From Trichomonas vaginalis G3 (taxonomy: Eukaryota; Parabasalia; Trichomonadida; Trichomonadidae): a DNA stretch of 64,000 nt. Under the pieces are notes generated by a model that worked only from the letters and a program-made list of their open reading frames with translations, was not told the DNA's origin and made no database searches. The position numbers were made by a program, and so were the translations under genes. The stretch covers positions 20,180,082 through 20,244,081 of the forward strand of contig NC_067207.1 in assembly GCF_026262505.1 (NCBI RefSeq), in the 5' to 3' direction. Position 1 is the first letter of the stretch, and the number at the start of each line of letters is the position of its first letter. This document shows positions 48,072 through 57,972 of the stretch, piece by piece.

Positions 48072-49046
48072 ATGGTCGACAGATGTTTTGCTGTCAAAAA
48101 GTTTGTCTCGAATATAGATAGCGAAATCGCTAGACATTTTCTAAAAGATAAAAGTTTTAATTTTTCTAAAAATATGTTAGAAAAAAAGTTTGCTGACATT
48201 GACAAGAAATTTGAGAATGTTTTAAACAAGAACAAGAGGAAGTTAGAAAATGCTCAGATAAAGCCTATACATGACAAGTTCTTATTTGCTCAGAATGGTA
48301 TAACAGGTCTAATTGCACCACCTGGGTCTGGTAAGACTTTCACTTATCTTAAAATGGCTGCACAACAACAAGAACTAGATGAGAAGAACCCATTCTATGA
48401 GTTAGTAGTCATTTGTAGTACTTCTGGTCAATTTGACCAAACCGTCAATTCGTTCAAAGATATTATAAAGAAGTCTAAGTTAGTATGTATAAAGGATACT
48501 GAGTTGTTAGATTGGATAAAGAAGTACCAAAGAAGAGTTTTGAAGTATAATGCTATAAATGAGTATATAAATTCTAAGTTTAAAGACCCAAATGAGGAAA
48601 TGCAGAGAATATTAGAGAAGAAACACTTCAGAAACAAACAGAAAGAGATAGAATACATTTCGAAGAAATTGCAATCTTACGATTGGAAGACTTACCCTCA
48701 TAGATGTCTTCTTATCTTAGATGACTTTGCTTCTCATCCTTTGTTAAAGAACAGAGAACAAGATATGTGTCGAATTCTTAAGAAGCTCAGACACTTTAAC
48801 ATCTCAGTTGTCATTTGTGTACAGACAGCAAAGAGTTTAAGTAAGGATGTTAAAAGAATACTTACTGACATAATACTTTTCCCCGGATTGTCCGAAGACG
48901 ATTTCATGGAACTTATGAAAGAGTCCATGGCAGGTAAGTTTGACAGACATGAACCATGGGAGAAGTACAAAGTCATACAAGACCCTCATACTTCTTTCAG
49001 AATTCATATCTACGCAAACAAAGTTCAAATTGTAAAAAGTCAATAA
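48072..49046 (+). CDS. FtsK/HerA-type packaging ATPase (C)
   Basis: The 324-aa product starts MVDRCFAVKKFVSNIDSEIA. Walker A APPGSGKT lies at residues 82-89 and Walker B CLLILDDFA at 212-220, followed by the sensor-like LRHFNISVVICVQTAKSLS and KRILTDIILFPGLSEDD. The latter two blocks match those of the ATPases of A and B, showing distant homology. The protein would drive DNA into the capsid. It looks whole. The next gene lies convergent 16 bp downstream. Confidence 0.88.
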   Translation: MVDRCFAVKKFVSNIDSEIARHFLKDKSFNFSKNMLEKKFADIDKKFENVLNKNKRKLENAQIKPIHDKFLFAQNGITGLIAPPGSGKTFTYLKMAAQQQELDEKNPFYELVVICSTSGQFDQTVNSFKDIIKKSKLVCIKDTELLDWIKKYQRRVLKYNAINEYINSKFKDPNEEMQRILEKKHFRNKQKEIEYISKKLQSYDWKTYPHRCLLILDDFASHPLLKNREQDMCRILKKLRHFNISVVICVQTAKSLSKDVKRILTDIILFPGLSEDDFMELMKESMAGKFDRHEPWEKYKVIQDPHTSFRIHIYANKVQIVKSQ

Positions 49047-49061
49047 AAATAAATGGTTCAT

Positions 49062-49869
49062 CTACCCTACTTGTTTGAAGTTGTCAAAATACTCTGTTAT
49101 TTTTTCTTTCTGTAGCGGTAAGTCTTCTTTGAAGGTAAAAATTGTACAACCTTTCATATCATAGTGTGTTTGAGGTAACGTATCTTGAACTATTTGTTTC
49201 ACATCTTCATTTGGGGTCATTGAAATCGGTAAGTTTTCGCGATAGAACCAATTTCTGTCAGATTTGTAAATCTTAGCAAGGTCGTAAAAGCTTTTGTTGT
49301 TTCTTCTGACTAAATGCAACATAACCATATCTTTATCTTCTTCATTTTCCATCTCTTCAGTATAAATCATATACTTATAGTTCTTTTCCTTACCTTTTGG
49401 TACCGAACGTGGTATTCTTTTCTGAATGCTTTTGTCTTTTGCTTCAAGCTTGTTTTCCATCTCTTCACGTTCTTGTCTATGAATTTCGTCAAGAAGTCTG
49501 TAAATATACCAAGCATAACGAGGCGAAGCCCACATTGCAACAGCATTTACAAGAAGTCTATGTACATAATATCCTCTCAAACCGTTTGGCAATTTTTCAC
49601 GATTTTCATAGAGTTTTGGCGACTACGGGATTTCTCGTAGTCGAATTTTCAGCTTCATTTAATAGTTCAATAGTGCTTTGGTTCCTAAACCAGTCTTGTG
49701 GTTTCTTATTGTCGGGTGCAAAACATGCTGTCAAAATACTTTGCATTTGGTACATATCGTCTTTGACCGAACGAATGAGACGGAGTTGTTTGTTAAACCG
49801 AACCCACTCATATTCTTCATTTATAGCTTCATGGACTATAACTGTTGTTGTGTTCTCTGTTGTTGACAT
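49062..49869 (-). pseudogene. KilA-N/Bro-like regulator, accessory cassette (broken, C)
   Basis: The start at 49869 (MSTTENTTTVIVHEAINEEY) and motifs GLRGYYVHRLLVNAVAMWAS and NKSFYDLAKIYKSDRNWFY match the copies in A and B very closely, in contrast to the distant core genes of C. A small palindrome (CGACTACGGG...CGTAGTCG, about 49619-49642) sits in the variable middle. It is broken (about one break). Confidence 0.75.
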
Positions 49870-49889
49870 TACTGTCTTTACATACAAAA

Positions 49890-50211
49890 TAAAAAAATAA
49901 ATAAAAATAAAACTAACTTTATTTTTTCTATCTTAAGGAAATTCATGATTTTTGTGCTGAATTCAATAAAAATAATGTTTAGGTGAGGAGGTGAGATTTC
50001 ACCTCTTTTTTCACCTCATTTCTACCCCAGTTATTTTATAAACGTTTCACATGGTAAACGTTATTTTTTAAATTTTGTGAAAACTCAACGGTTTGACACA
50101 TGCCATATGCCATTTTACTCAGAATTTTGTTGCTGAATTCAATAAAAATATATTTTAGGTGAAGAGGTGAGATTTCACCTCTTTTTTCACCTCATTTTTC
50201 ACCTCTTTTTT
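49890..50211. repeat. Intergenic leader and modules, AGGTGA version
   Basis: The common leader (TTTTCTATCTTAAGGAAATTC near 49922) is followed by two modules (about 49979-50020 and 50155-50212) with GGTGAGATTTCACC cores and repeated TTTTTTCACC half-sites. Between them lies a segment also found at about 2085-2235 of A. No gene is seen. Confidence 0.75.
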
Positions 50212-51150
50212 TCACAAGCGTTTTACATGAATTGTACGATGTATATTTGAAATCCTAAACAGTTTCGTAGCTTCTATTTCTTCTTTTAGTACATCGAATG
50301 TTTTAACAATGCCGAAAGTTTCTTTATACTTCTTCTTGACGTCAGATAGAAGGAAATCGTCAGCAGTTGGATAGTTTTTGTTCAGAAATTCTAATATGTC
50401 CATTTTATTTTCTACCGGCTTCTCTGCTTCTTTCTTTAAATCTGCATAGTCGTTTCTCATTCTTTCTATCTCTTTGACGGAGTAGTTATATCTCCTCATT
50501 GCTGCTTTACATTTAGAACATTGCGGGTTCATTTTTGCGTTATATTCTGAAACCTTACCTGCTAAAACAACCAAGGCGTCAATGGTTTTCTTTAAATCTG
50601 AAGCAGTTGGTTTTATCTGTTCATGCCATACCTTACCTCTTCTATCTTTATCTCTTATCTGCCATACACATTTTGCAGCTAATGAAACAAAGTTGTCGTA
50701 TGTCTTAAACTCCCCAGATTTATATATGTCAGAGATGTTCTTATATACCATGTCGCAATCTTTGTCCATAACTTTATGGTTGCAATGAAAACCAAGGAAT
50801 TCATAATTTACCTTTCGTATGAACTTCTTTATTTCTACTGAGTCAGTTGCTTTGACTTCTATTTCATCGAATTCAGGAATAGTGAGCTTTTGCTGCTGAA
50901 TTTCAGGTAGTTTAGGCAAATGGTCGATGAGGTCCTCCATTTCATAAAGATACTGTTCATTTGTTTCATCTTTCGCACTACAGTCTAAATTACTTGTTAA
51001 AAGTTCCTGCTTTATCTTCTGGATTTCTGTTTCGAAAGTAAATGAAGAAGGAATGAAGCTTTTCATTTCTACTAACATAGATGTTGGATTCATGACTAAC
51101 GAGTTTGGTGCTGTAGTTGTTTGAATTGTTGTTGTGCCGATTGTTGACAT
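50212..51150 (-). CDS. 314-aa-type accessory protein with CxxC pair, looks whole (C)
   Basis: The start is set at 51150 (MSTIGTTTIQTTTAPNSLVM), giving about 312 aa. An upstream in-frame extension only covers the common leader. The sequence is nearly identical to 2468-3412 of A over most of its length, including MNPQCSKCKAAMRRYNYS and the VKRL end. The N-terminal dozen residues differ between copies. The near identity between elements whose capsid genes are far apart points to recent cassette exchange. Confidence 0.75.
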   Translation of the reverse strand: MSTIGTTTIQTTTAPNSLVMNPTSMLVEMKSFIPSSFTFETEIQKIKQELLTSNLDCSAKDETNEQYLYEMEDLIDHLPKLPEIQQQKLTIPEFDEIEVKATDSVEIKKFIRKVNYEFLGFHCNHKVMDKDCDMVYKNISDIYKSGEFKTYDNFVSLAAKCVWQIRDKDRRGKVWHEQIKPTASDLKKTIDALVVLAGKVSEYNAKMNPQCSKCKAAMRRYNYSVKEIERMRNDYADLKKEAEKPVENKMDILEFLNKNYPTADDFLLSDVKKKYKETFGIVKTFDVLKEEIEATKLFRISNIHRTIHVKRL

Positions 51151-51169
51151 ATCTGTTCTTACATACAAA

Positions 51170-51295
51170 ATAAAAAAATAAATAAAAATAAAACTAACTT
51201 TATTTTTTCTATCTTAAGGAAATTCATGAAAATTCAAGAGGGTGAAAAAACAGGTGAAAAAAGAGGTGAAATCTCACCTCTTCACCTAAATTATA
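51170..51295. repeat. Common leader plus AGGTGA module
   Basis: The leader (TATCTTAAGGAAATTCATG) runs into GGTGAAAAAACAGGTG repeats and a GGTGAAATCTCACC core. Confidence 0.7.
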
Positions 51296-51610
51296 TTTTT
51301 GCTGAATTCAGCAACAAAATGAACGAGGTCAGGATGTATGTAAATACATTTGAATTCATTCATAACGCCCTTAGTAAGCTCATAAAATGCTTGTTTTGAG
51401 GTCGAGCCACTTTTGGCTCCACCGTATTCTTTCAACCAAAACTCAAGAATTTCCTGCATGAATTTTGTATAAAAAGCAACCGTCTGAATTCCGGCGGTTG
51501 CTATATTCTTCACAAAATGCCTTATAATTCTCTTCCCAGGACTTATTTTCCAACAACTTTCTAAAGTCTTTCCTAAACTGACTGACTGACTGACTGACTG
51601 ACAGCACAAA
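51286..51610 (-). pseudogene. KilA-N gene remnant (C)
   Basis: A short stretch matches the middle of the KilA-N gene (MQEILEFWLKEYGGAKSGST; KCIYIHPDLVHFVAE). The flanks are unrelated, including a GGTTGC hairpin near 51479-51506 and a CTGA microsatellite at about 51577-51602. It is a fragment. Confidence 0.65.
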
Positions 51611-51707
51611 GTGGCTTAACGAAAACATTAATATATAAAATTCATGAAAATTCAAGAGGGTAGAAATCGGGTTAGAAATGAGGTTAGATCTAACCTCTTC
51701 ACCTAAA
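51603..51707. repeat. Intergenic module mixing both half-site versions
   Basis: The segment CACAAAGTGGCTTAACG is also found inverted near 2325-2345 of A. It is followed by a GGTTAGATCTAACC core with a CTCTTCACCT exit, mixing the two common module versions. Confidence 0.65.
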
Positions 51708-52046
51708 TTATATTTTTTGGTCCGGGAACAACTTTCTCTCAATTGGAGCTGTAGCATACTCTTTGCGTAAGCGGTTCAGACCTTCTTCGAAGTCTTGGTC
51801 TCTCTTGGACTGAGATTGGAATTGGAATTGTGGGGCAGGGTTTTGCATAAACATCCAAGGGTTGGGGCAGTAAGGCATAGGCTGAGGAGGGTAGTTCGGG
51901 AAGCCTTGTGGTGGGTAGTAACCTTGAGGTGGAAATTGGTAGTAATTCGGAGGTACTTGCTGGAACTGAGGTTGCTGAGGAGACTGTTGTGGTTCTTTAG
52001 GTTCCTCTGGTTTGGGAATGGACTCGGTTGGTGGGACGTCGGACAT
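51708..52046 (-). CDS. 112-aa Pro/Gln/Tyr-rich protein (C)
   Basis: The product starts MSDVPPTESIPKPEEPKEPQ and continues as a disordered tract (NYYQFPPQGYYPPQGFPNYP) before a short charged helix (EEGLNRLRKEYATAPIERK). Low-complexity proteins of this sort often act as flexible virion or scaffold parts. No family is recognised. It is divergent from 52274 across a block of 21-bp repeats that probably holds both promoters. Confidence 0.55.
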   Translation of the reverse strand: MSDVPPTESIPKPEEPKEPQQSPQQPQFQQVPPNYYQFPPQGYYPPQGFPNYPPQPMPYCPNPWMFMQNPAPQFQFQSQSKRDQDFEEGLNRLRKEYATAPIERKLFPDQKI

Positions 52047-52082
52047 TCGTTTGTGTCCTGTCGGACCACAACGATAAAAATC

Positions 52083-52275
52083 TCTGCTACTAGCAGTACT
52101 TTTACTGACAGTAGCAGTACTTTTTCTGACAGTAGCAGTACTTTTACTGACAGTAGCAGTACTTTATCGTCGAAAACCCTCTCAAATTTTCCTTTTTACT
52201 GACAGTAGCAGTAGTTTTTCTGCTCCTAGCAGTACTTTTACTGACAGTAGCAGTACTTTTTCTGACAGTAGCAAT
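52083..52275. repeat. 21-bp repeats in two blocks between divergent genes
   Basis: Eight units of about 21 bp (consensus ACTGACAGTAGCAGTACTTT plus T) lie in two blocks, 52083-52166 and 52198-52275, split by 31 bp of unrelated sequence. Each unit holds a small inverted repeat (TACTG/CAGTA). The last unit runs into the ATG at 52274. The regular two-helical-turn spacing suggests binding sites for a regulator or an origin-like array. Confidence 0.8.
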
Positions 52276-52639
52276 GGTCGAGGTCGAACCTACCGACGAG
52301 GCAATTTACCTAATTGAAATTAACGAGCTTGTTAAAGACTTCCTCAGGCAGAATGTAAAAGGCAAGCTTGTTAACGGTTGGATAACGGGAAGGGCTGCCT
52401 TGAATCTCGAGACTTCGACTGGAATTCCAATTCAAATACCAGACGGGACAGCCTACGACGACATAAAGCAAGCAAAGAAGGAAGCCATTATAAAGTTCTT
52501 TGCCAAGCGTCCTTGGATACTACTTCCAAACAGAGAGAACTCTTTCCCAAGAATGAACCAAATTCTCAAGGGTCTCCTTCACTTCTCTGGTCAACCATTC
52601 TACATAACTACAGAAGGTGACATTCAGCCAGTTCAGTAA
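52274..52639 (+). CDS. 121-aa conserved-looking small protein (C)
   Basis: The product starts MVEVEPTDEAIYLIEINELV and is a compact mixed protein with motifs GWITGRAALNLETSTGIPIQ and IKFFAKRPWILLPNRENSFP. No family is recognised. Base composition is more GC-rich than its neighbours (many CTTGTT/GGAC words), which may mark a different origin. The start codon overlaps the last 21-bp repeat. Confidence 0.55.
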   Translation: MVEVEPTDEAIYLIEINELVKDFLRQNVKGKLVNGWITGRAALNLETSTGIPIQIPDGTAYDDIKQAKKEAIIKFFAKRPWILLPNRENSFPRMNQILKGLLHFSGQPFYITTEGDIQPVQ

Positions 52640-52753
52640 ACATCTCATTTTAACTCGCTTTTTTTATGTTTTTTGTGAAAGTGTCAAAAATAAATTGTTT
52701 TCATGAGTTTTCTACGATGTTAGAAAAAATGTTATTTTCTAATATCTTCACAT

Positions 52754-53613
52754 TCAATACTTTTTCAGCACTTTTCCGTAGTTATATATGAAAGACAATT
52801 CGAGATAAAAGTCATAGTACAATGGAATAATATGTTGCACACCATTTGTTGTGAACCAAACTTGAAAGTCAGAGAAACTGTTACTAGATGGTTCGTAGAA
52901 TTTAGAAGCAAAGTCATAAAAGTCCTTACCAATACATAGAAAACTATTGTTGCTTGAACTGAAACTTGCATGACACATAACATTTTGAGGGTCAAACACG
53001 TTTCTATAAACCATCAAATCTGCTGGTGGAAGTATAAATTTAAATGGACCATCTGGTGGTAATGGTTCGTTCTGGTTTAGTAACCGAAGAAATTGTGCCC
53101 AAGAACGTTTGTCTACTTCCCAAAATAAAAACTCTGTATCTCTTGGAGGGTTAATTTCAATCTTTTGAAATGAAACGGTGGAGTTCATCTTGTCATATTC
53201 TAGTTTCAGATAGTATGTTCCATTTAGTAAAGAGTCGTATTTTTTTGAAATTCCCAATAATATTTGTTCATTTGAGTTTGAAAGTCATTTAGAGTTTTCT
53301 CAAGACTTTCGTCTGAACGAATTGTAAAGATTCTCATTTCGTCAAATTTGTCTATTAGACCATCAGAACCTTTATACTGCCCATGAAAATATACTGCGAA
53401 CATAAATGCGTTAGTTCTATTTGAAAACAAAACTCTTCTAAATCCTATTGCCTTTGCATCTGAAGGACTTTGAAGCCAACGAATTGGATAGTCAAACCTG
53501 TATGCTCGGGATGAAATTTCTTCATCTGAAATAGTCCTACCAGCATTTGTAAAGATATAGTCTAACGGTTTTGTATCTGCTACTTTTGTTCTTTGTTTTT
53601 CAACCTGAAGCAT
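52754..53613 (-). pseudogene. Beta-rich virion-type protein (broken, C)
   Basis: The start at 53613 (MLQVEKQRTKVADTKPLDYI) is followed by RRVLFSNRTNAFMFAVYFHG, and the far part has DFQVWFTTNGVQHIIPLYYD. The pattern of short strands and a C-terminal strand pair recalls the minor virion genes at 15329 and 31677 of B, without clear sequence identity. It is the last gene that can be tied to element C. The copy is broken (about one break). Confidence 0.5.
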
Positions 53614-54480
53614 TTAATATAGAGATGTGAAAACTTAAATTTTATAATCCCTGGGATGCACTTTCTTCGATTTTTTTTAAATTTTTGGGATAAATTTTGA
53701 CATCTTTTTTTTGCTGGCGACCCCCCGTTTAGGGCATCAAAAAAACATGTTGTTTCGTTTCAAGATCGGGATATGTTGTGAACCCGACTTCTTTCATTAA
53801 TGAAGTGATTTCTTAAGTTGAATAAAAACAAATTTGATTGAAATTCATACAAAATTTCTTTTTATCATTATTATTTAAGATGCTTTTTTATGTTGAATTG
53901 TTAATTTTTTTATTTCCACCTGGGATATTTTGAATTGGGCTAGCCCAATCCCACCTCTCAATTTTCTCTCAATTGGGCAATGGGGATCCCATATAAAATG
54001 TATTGTAACAAAATTTTACATGCATAATATAGTACAATTAAACAACATTCTAAAAATATTAAATTCACATCATTTACTTGAAGATTTTATATTTTCAACA
54101 AAAATTAATACAATAATTACATTAAATTGAGGAGATTTATAATATTTATTATAAATTAAAATATTATTACTCATTAATTTGTTGAAATATTGCATTTTAG
54201 TGGTAAAAATTAAAATTTAAGTTTACATGGAGAAAAAAAATTTTTAAATTCCAAAAAAAAATTCAATTGGGATAACGATAGGGACAAAAATTTAGAATCC
54301 CCATATGCTTGGGATAAAATCACATGACTATTTAATATATGTAAAAATATATTGTTTTAAAATGGTATGCCATTTCATATTTCTCATCTAACAAACAAGT
54401 TTCCCAACGGTCTTCTCCAACAAACTCAGCGTAGATTTCAAATAAAATAAAAAAAATGTCACTTTTTTAAAATAAATTTT
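53614..54480. other. AT-rich stretch without genes
   Basis: No gene is seen. Several GGGATA/TATCCC words and a 16-bp palindrome (ATTGGGCTAGCCCAAT, 53934-53949) suggest a decayed repeat or plain host spacer. An AAAAAAGTGACA word (minus strand) lies near 54456. A border of element C or E may fall here. Confidence 0.4.
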
Positions 54481-56560
54481 TTATTTCATGCAATGTTTTA
54501 TTTCTGTGCCGTCTTCAAGTATGCCCCAATATTTCCTTTTCGATATTACATGAACTTCGGAAAATACCTTATCTAGCTTAAAACAGCCCATCTTTTCACC
54601 GACTATTCCCATTTCAATGAGTTTGTTGTATCCTTCTTCGTTCGTCATGAGTGCGTCAATGTTCTCATAGTAAACCTTCACTTTGGATTTGACTTCGGAG
54701 AAGAATTTGTTGTACTCGTCAAGGACTGCCTTTGCGAACTGAGGGTAAGACCAATGTTCGACAATAGGTTTTAATGTGGTTACTAAGGCCACTTTGACCT
54801 TGAGTGAATTCGTATTCAAACAAAAGGAGAAAACCTTTCAACAAAGTTGTCGACCTTCTCATAATGTTTACTCTTCATCTCTTGAGGTTTCTTAATGGAA
54901 TATCCCCATGTCGAATTCATAAGCAATTTGAGTGTCATTGCAAGTTTGGGGTTTGAAGCTTTCCTAATATCATACAGTTGTTGTATGACTTTTCCAACTG
55001 TATAGTTCCTTCCGGGAACTCACCATCTTCGTTTTGGAATTCCAGTCGGAATATATTGGACAAACCTCATGTATGCAGCGTTAAGGTCGACATAGTATAT
55101 CTTTTATCTGAGTCGAACTTGTCGCAACAATTGGTCCAGTTTGTGGAAATTCAAGTGAGTCTCTTATCTCTGAGAAACTTCTCCTGTTATCTCATAAACA
55201 GCGTCGAAGCAACCTGTTTCATATAAAACCTTCTGACCTAACTCAGATGCTCTCCAATACAATTTGACGTCAATTGGATGTCTCAATGGAAGTTGTTTAT
55301 AGCATCTTGAAGTTCTTGCAACCTCATTGGAAGTTTTCTGGTTCAGGTTGGTATCCGAACATACCAACCCTTGTGGAACTGTGTACTTCTTTTGTACTAG
55401 AACTTTGTCTGGAAAACTTTTGGTCTTGCTAACAATGAAAAAGTTTGTTTCGTCTTTTGGTACAAAAGTTTCTGTCAGCTTGTCATCTGGAATTGGTTCC
55501 ACAACAAACCTTTCTCGAAAAGAATGTTTACAGCTCTGACAATGTTGCACTTACTTTTACCAAAGAATGGGTTTGTAAGACTTTCGTTCAACATGAAGTG
55601 GTTGTGGACATTACAATCTTCAACCATGGTAAGTCTTTGTCAACAACATAGTCGTCATGTGAAGAACCTTTAGCTGTAGGTATGTTGACTCGGATATTGA
55701 CATTTGCCAACGGTGCAATTTTTGCCAATTGACCTCTGAGAATGTACCTTGTCTTCACACATGATCAAGATACTTCATCTTCTCATCTGTAACAAGACCA
55801 GAGTTCCTGAGACATGTAAGAAACAAGGTTCATTGACAATTGTTTCAATTGAATTGTAAATTTATACTTGTCAAGTCAATGTCAGACTTATTTATGAACG
55901 GGAAGTATCCAGCATGTTGTCTGACTGCTTGAGGGTTAGGTTGGTACCATTCGAACTTGACACTTGCAATTCCTTCAATTGCATTCAAAATGTCTGAGTC
56001 GGAGTCAACCATTTGTTCTCTCTTTGTAGTCTTGAAAGCGTCAAGAAGTTTTGCGGCTGTTTGTTCATTGCCATGTGCATAGTAAATGTGACCATCCAAA
56101 TCTGTTATGGTCAATCTGAGATTGTGTCCTTTCTTATTTCTGTCTTGTATGGCAGCAAGTACTCCCATGAAGCCTTCTTTGTTCTTTCCTTCGTCAAAGT
56201 TTACTGTAAAGGTTCGACCAGATGTAATTTGACTTCTAACTTCACGATACTTTTCATATGCATATCTTGTTCTTTCCATGGGAGCATGTGCGTCTGCACC
56301 TTTTCCTTTTTTCCTTCTCAAGGATGCAATTGTTCGTCATGTTTCCAGTAGAATCTGGCAAAGCCGTCGTGTCCTTCAACTTGAGGTTCACTAACATCGA
56401 AAGGCATGTCCATAAGACGTTCTTCTTCTAACCTCTCTAGTCTGTTTGGATAATTTGCACGTGCTGTTTCCAAATCCATTTCGTAGCGAAGACCAGACAA
56501 TTTGTCATAGACTTTTATGGGTCTTCCTTCCTATATTTAAAATTCTTCGAAACTCTCCAA
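54481..56560 (-). pseudogene. Protein-primed DNA polymerase of a second lineage (decayed)
   Basis: The C-terminal end shows MGCFKLDKVFSEVHVISKR followed by KYWGILEDGTEIKHCMK, typical of the region after motif C of Polinton-type polymerases. Upstream are HAGYFPFINKSDIDLT and LRYEMDLETARANYPNRLER, counterparts of the N-terminal extension. Much of the catalytic middle is not in view. The copy is heavily broken. Confidence 0.6.
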
Positions 56561-56639
56561 CCATATCTTTTGCAACTCTGCTTTTATTCTAGCAACTTTC
56601 TGTCCATTCTATATGGGGGCATTTTTATAAAAAATAAAA

Positions 56640-57235
56640 TTTTTTCTTTACTTTACATAACCGCCTGCTGCCATAAGTCTTTGACGCCAACCATACCAGC
56701 TAATGAAGGTTGACTTGGTTTAGTTTGGAACTAAACTTTGGTTTTGGTTTATCTTCAGTTTTGGTTTTCTTCTTCTATCGGTTTTTCGTCACTTTTCGGT
56801 TCTCTGACTTTACTTCACTTGCAGGAACAGTTGTGTGTCAACATCTTCATAAATATCATATGCCATTTGTTTTTGTTTTCCTTTCAACTTTTTGTGTTTG
56901 TTGTAAAGTTTTAGAATATTTCGACTCTAAGTCAATGAGATGTTCTATAATGAACTGTTGGTCAGTGAAGTAAACTTTTCCATCTGTTGTCTCGAAAGCT
57001 CCTTCAGACTTCAATATTTTATTTGTGAGAGTCTGTTTCTTTTTGAGATACTAGCCGTTCCATTTCTATGAAAGTGACTTTATAGTTAGGGTTTGTATTT
57101 CCAGACCTGGCACTTTCTATTATTGAATTTCCTCTTTATCTGTAAGTTCTTGACAGGTTTTGACAATGGTTCTGAACTTTTTGTTTGTGGTGTCAAATCT
57201 ACCGTTTCAACTTCTTCGGTCATTTCATCTCAGTA
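56640..57235 (-). pseudogene. Degraded coding fragments with Lys/Pro-rich segment
   Basis: On the minus strand an end WYGWRQRLMAAGGYVK is preceded by Lys/Pro/Glu-rich sequence. The pieces cannot be assigned to a family. They lie between the decayed polymerase and the duplicated small genes. Confidence 0.35.
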
Positions 57236-57242
57236 AAAAATT

Positions 57243-57380
57243 TTAGTTTGGTTTGTTTTCAACTGGTTGTTTAGGTTTTTAAGTCGGTCTAAAACTTCCT
57301 GAGTATAGGAAGAACTTTACAAACACGTGGTGTAAAAGGTGGTCTTCCATGACTTATCTGTTTAAAGCTGCATTGTTCAT
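57243..57380 (-). pseudogene. Second copy of the 50-aa small gene (broken)
   Basis: The segment repeats 57399-57551 with small differences (PRVCKVLP and RLKKPKQPVENKPN-type segments). It forms a tandem duplication of about 160 bp together with its downstream TCATCTCAGTAAAAAA lead. The copy is broken. Confidence 0.55.
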
Positions 57381-57398
57381 TTCATCTCAGTAAAAAAA

Positions 57399-57551
57399 TT
57401 AGTTTGGTTTGTTTTCAACTGGTTGTTTAGGTTTTTTAAGTCGGTCTAAAACTTCCTGAGGTATAGGAAGAACTTTACAAACACGTGGTGTAAATGCTGG
57501 AAGCCGACAAATCCATCTTGAACTCATTTGTCTCAATGCTGCATTGTTCAT
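57399..57551 (-). CDS. 50-aa small protein, tandemly duplicated
   Basis: From ATG at 57551 to the stop at 57399 the product is 50 aa, MNNAALRQMSSRWICRLPAF onward, ending KKPKQPVENKPN. It is basic and Pro-rich, with two cysteines. No family is recognised. A broken duplicate follows at 57243-57380. It lies just downstream of the gene at 57571, with a GAGATGAAAT leader. Confidence 0.45.
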   Translation of the reverse strand: MNNAALRQMSSRWICRLPAFTPRVCKVLPIPQEVLDRLKKPKQPVENKPN

Positions 57552-57570
57552 TTCATCTCAATAAAAAACT

Positions 57571-57972
57571 TTACATTCCCCACGTTTGAGGCGGTTGAGG
57601 TTGGTTATTGTTTACCCATTGTTGTGCATGGTTATATCCTCTGTTAAAGAATCTTTCACCTTGGTTCATATAGTGTCCTGCTTGGTTATAGTAGTCATTT
57701 GCTTTGTTATAATAGTTTCCTGCTTGTCTTCCTACATTGTCCATCCATCCTTGAACTTTTCCTCTTGTTTCAGGATTTGGAATAAGATTTGTTGCATCTC
57801 GTGCTACATCCCAACCTTTCTGTACAGTTTGTATAATAGGTTGTGCTTTCTCTTTAAGTATACCTAATGTACTCAAAATCTTCCTTCCAACTCCAAATGC
57901 ACCTCTGGCTATTGTTCCCACTGCGGGCAAAAATCTGGATGCAACTCCTGCTAATGCGCCAAATAAACCCAT
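57571..57972 (-). CDS. 133-aa minor virion/membrane-active protein candidate
   Basis: The product starts MGLFGALAGVASRFLPAVGT, an amphipathic small-residue helix, then basic and helical sequence (RKILSTLGILKEKAQPIIQT) and an Asn/Tyr/Gln-rich end (YYNKANDYYNQAGHYMNQGE). The layout is like the 155-aa protein at 32782-33249 of B and recalls membrane-lytic capsid proteins of adenovirus type. This is an analogy, not a proven relation. It looks whole within an otherwise decayed remnant. Confidence 0.5.
   Translation of the reverse strand: MGLFGALAGVASRFLPAVGTIARGAFGVGRKILSTLGILKEKAQPIIQTVQKGWDVARDATNLIPNPETRGKVQGWMDNVGRQAGNYYNKANDYYNQAGHYMNQGERFFNRGYNHAQQWVNNNQPQPPQTWGM

Larger units (their letters stand above)
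38240..53613. mobile_element. Polinton-like element C, divergent lineage (mostly whole genes, some broken)
   Basis: The element encodes its own capsid protein, penton-like protein, double-cysteine protein, SF3 primase-helicase and packaging ATPase, all only distantly related to those of B, followed by KilA-N and 314-aa-type cassettes very close to those of A and B. No protein-primed polymerase or integrase is found inside. Both borders are uncertain and no terminal repeats were found. Core genes look whole and accessory copies show about four breaks. A foldback element lies at 41876-42635. Confidence 0.75.
54481..57972 (-). mobile_element. Decayed Polinton remnant E (or far end of C)
   Basis: A worn protein-primed polymerase, small duplicated genes and a hydrophobic minor virion protein follow each other on the minus strand. 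The polymerase is clearly different from that of B. The remnant has many breaks (more than eight) and is older than A, B and D. No terminal repeats were found, so it could be an independent remnant or the rest of C. Confidence 0.6.

Noticed and set aside
52083-52275. CRISPR-like array
   Set aside because: The 21-bp units are directly adjacent without unique spacers, and the setting is eukaryotic.
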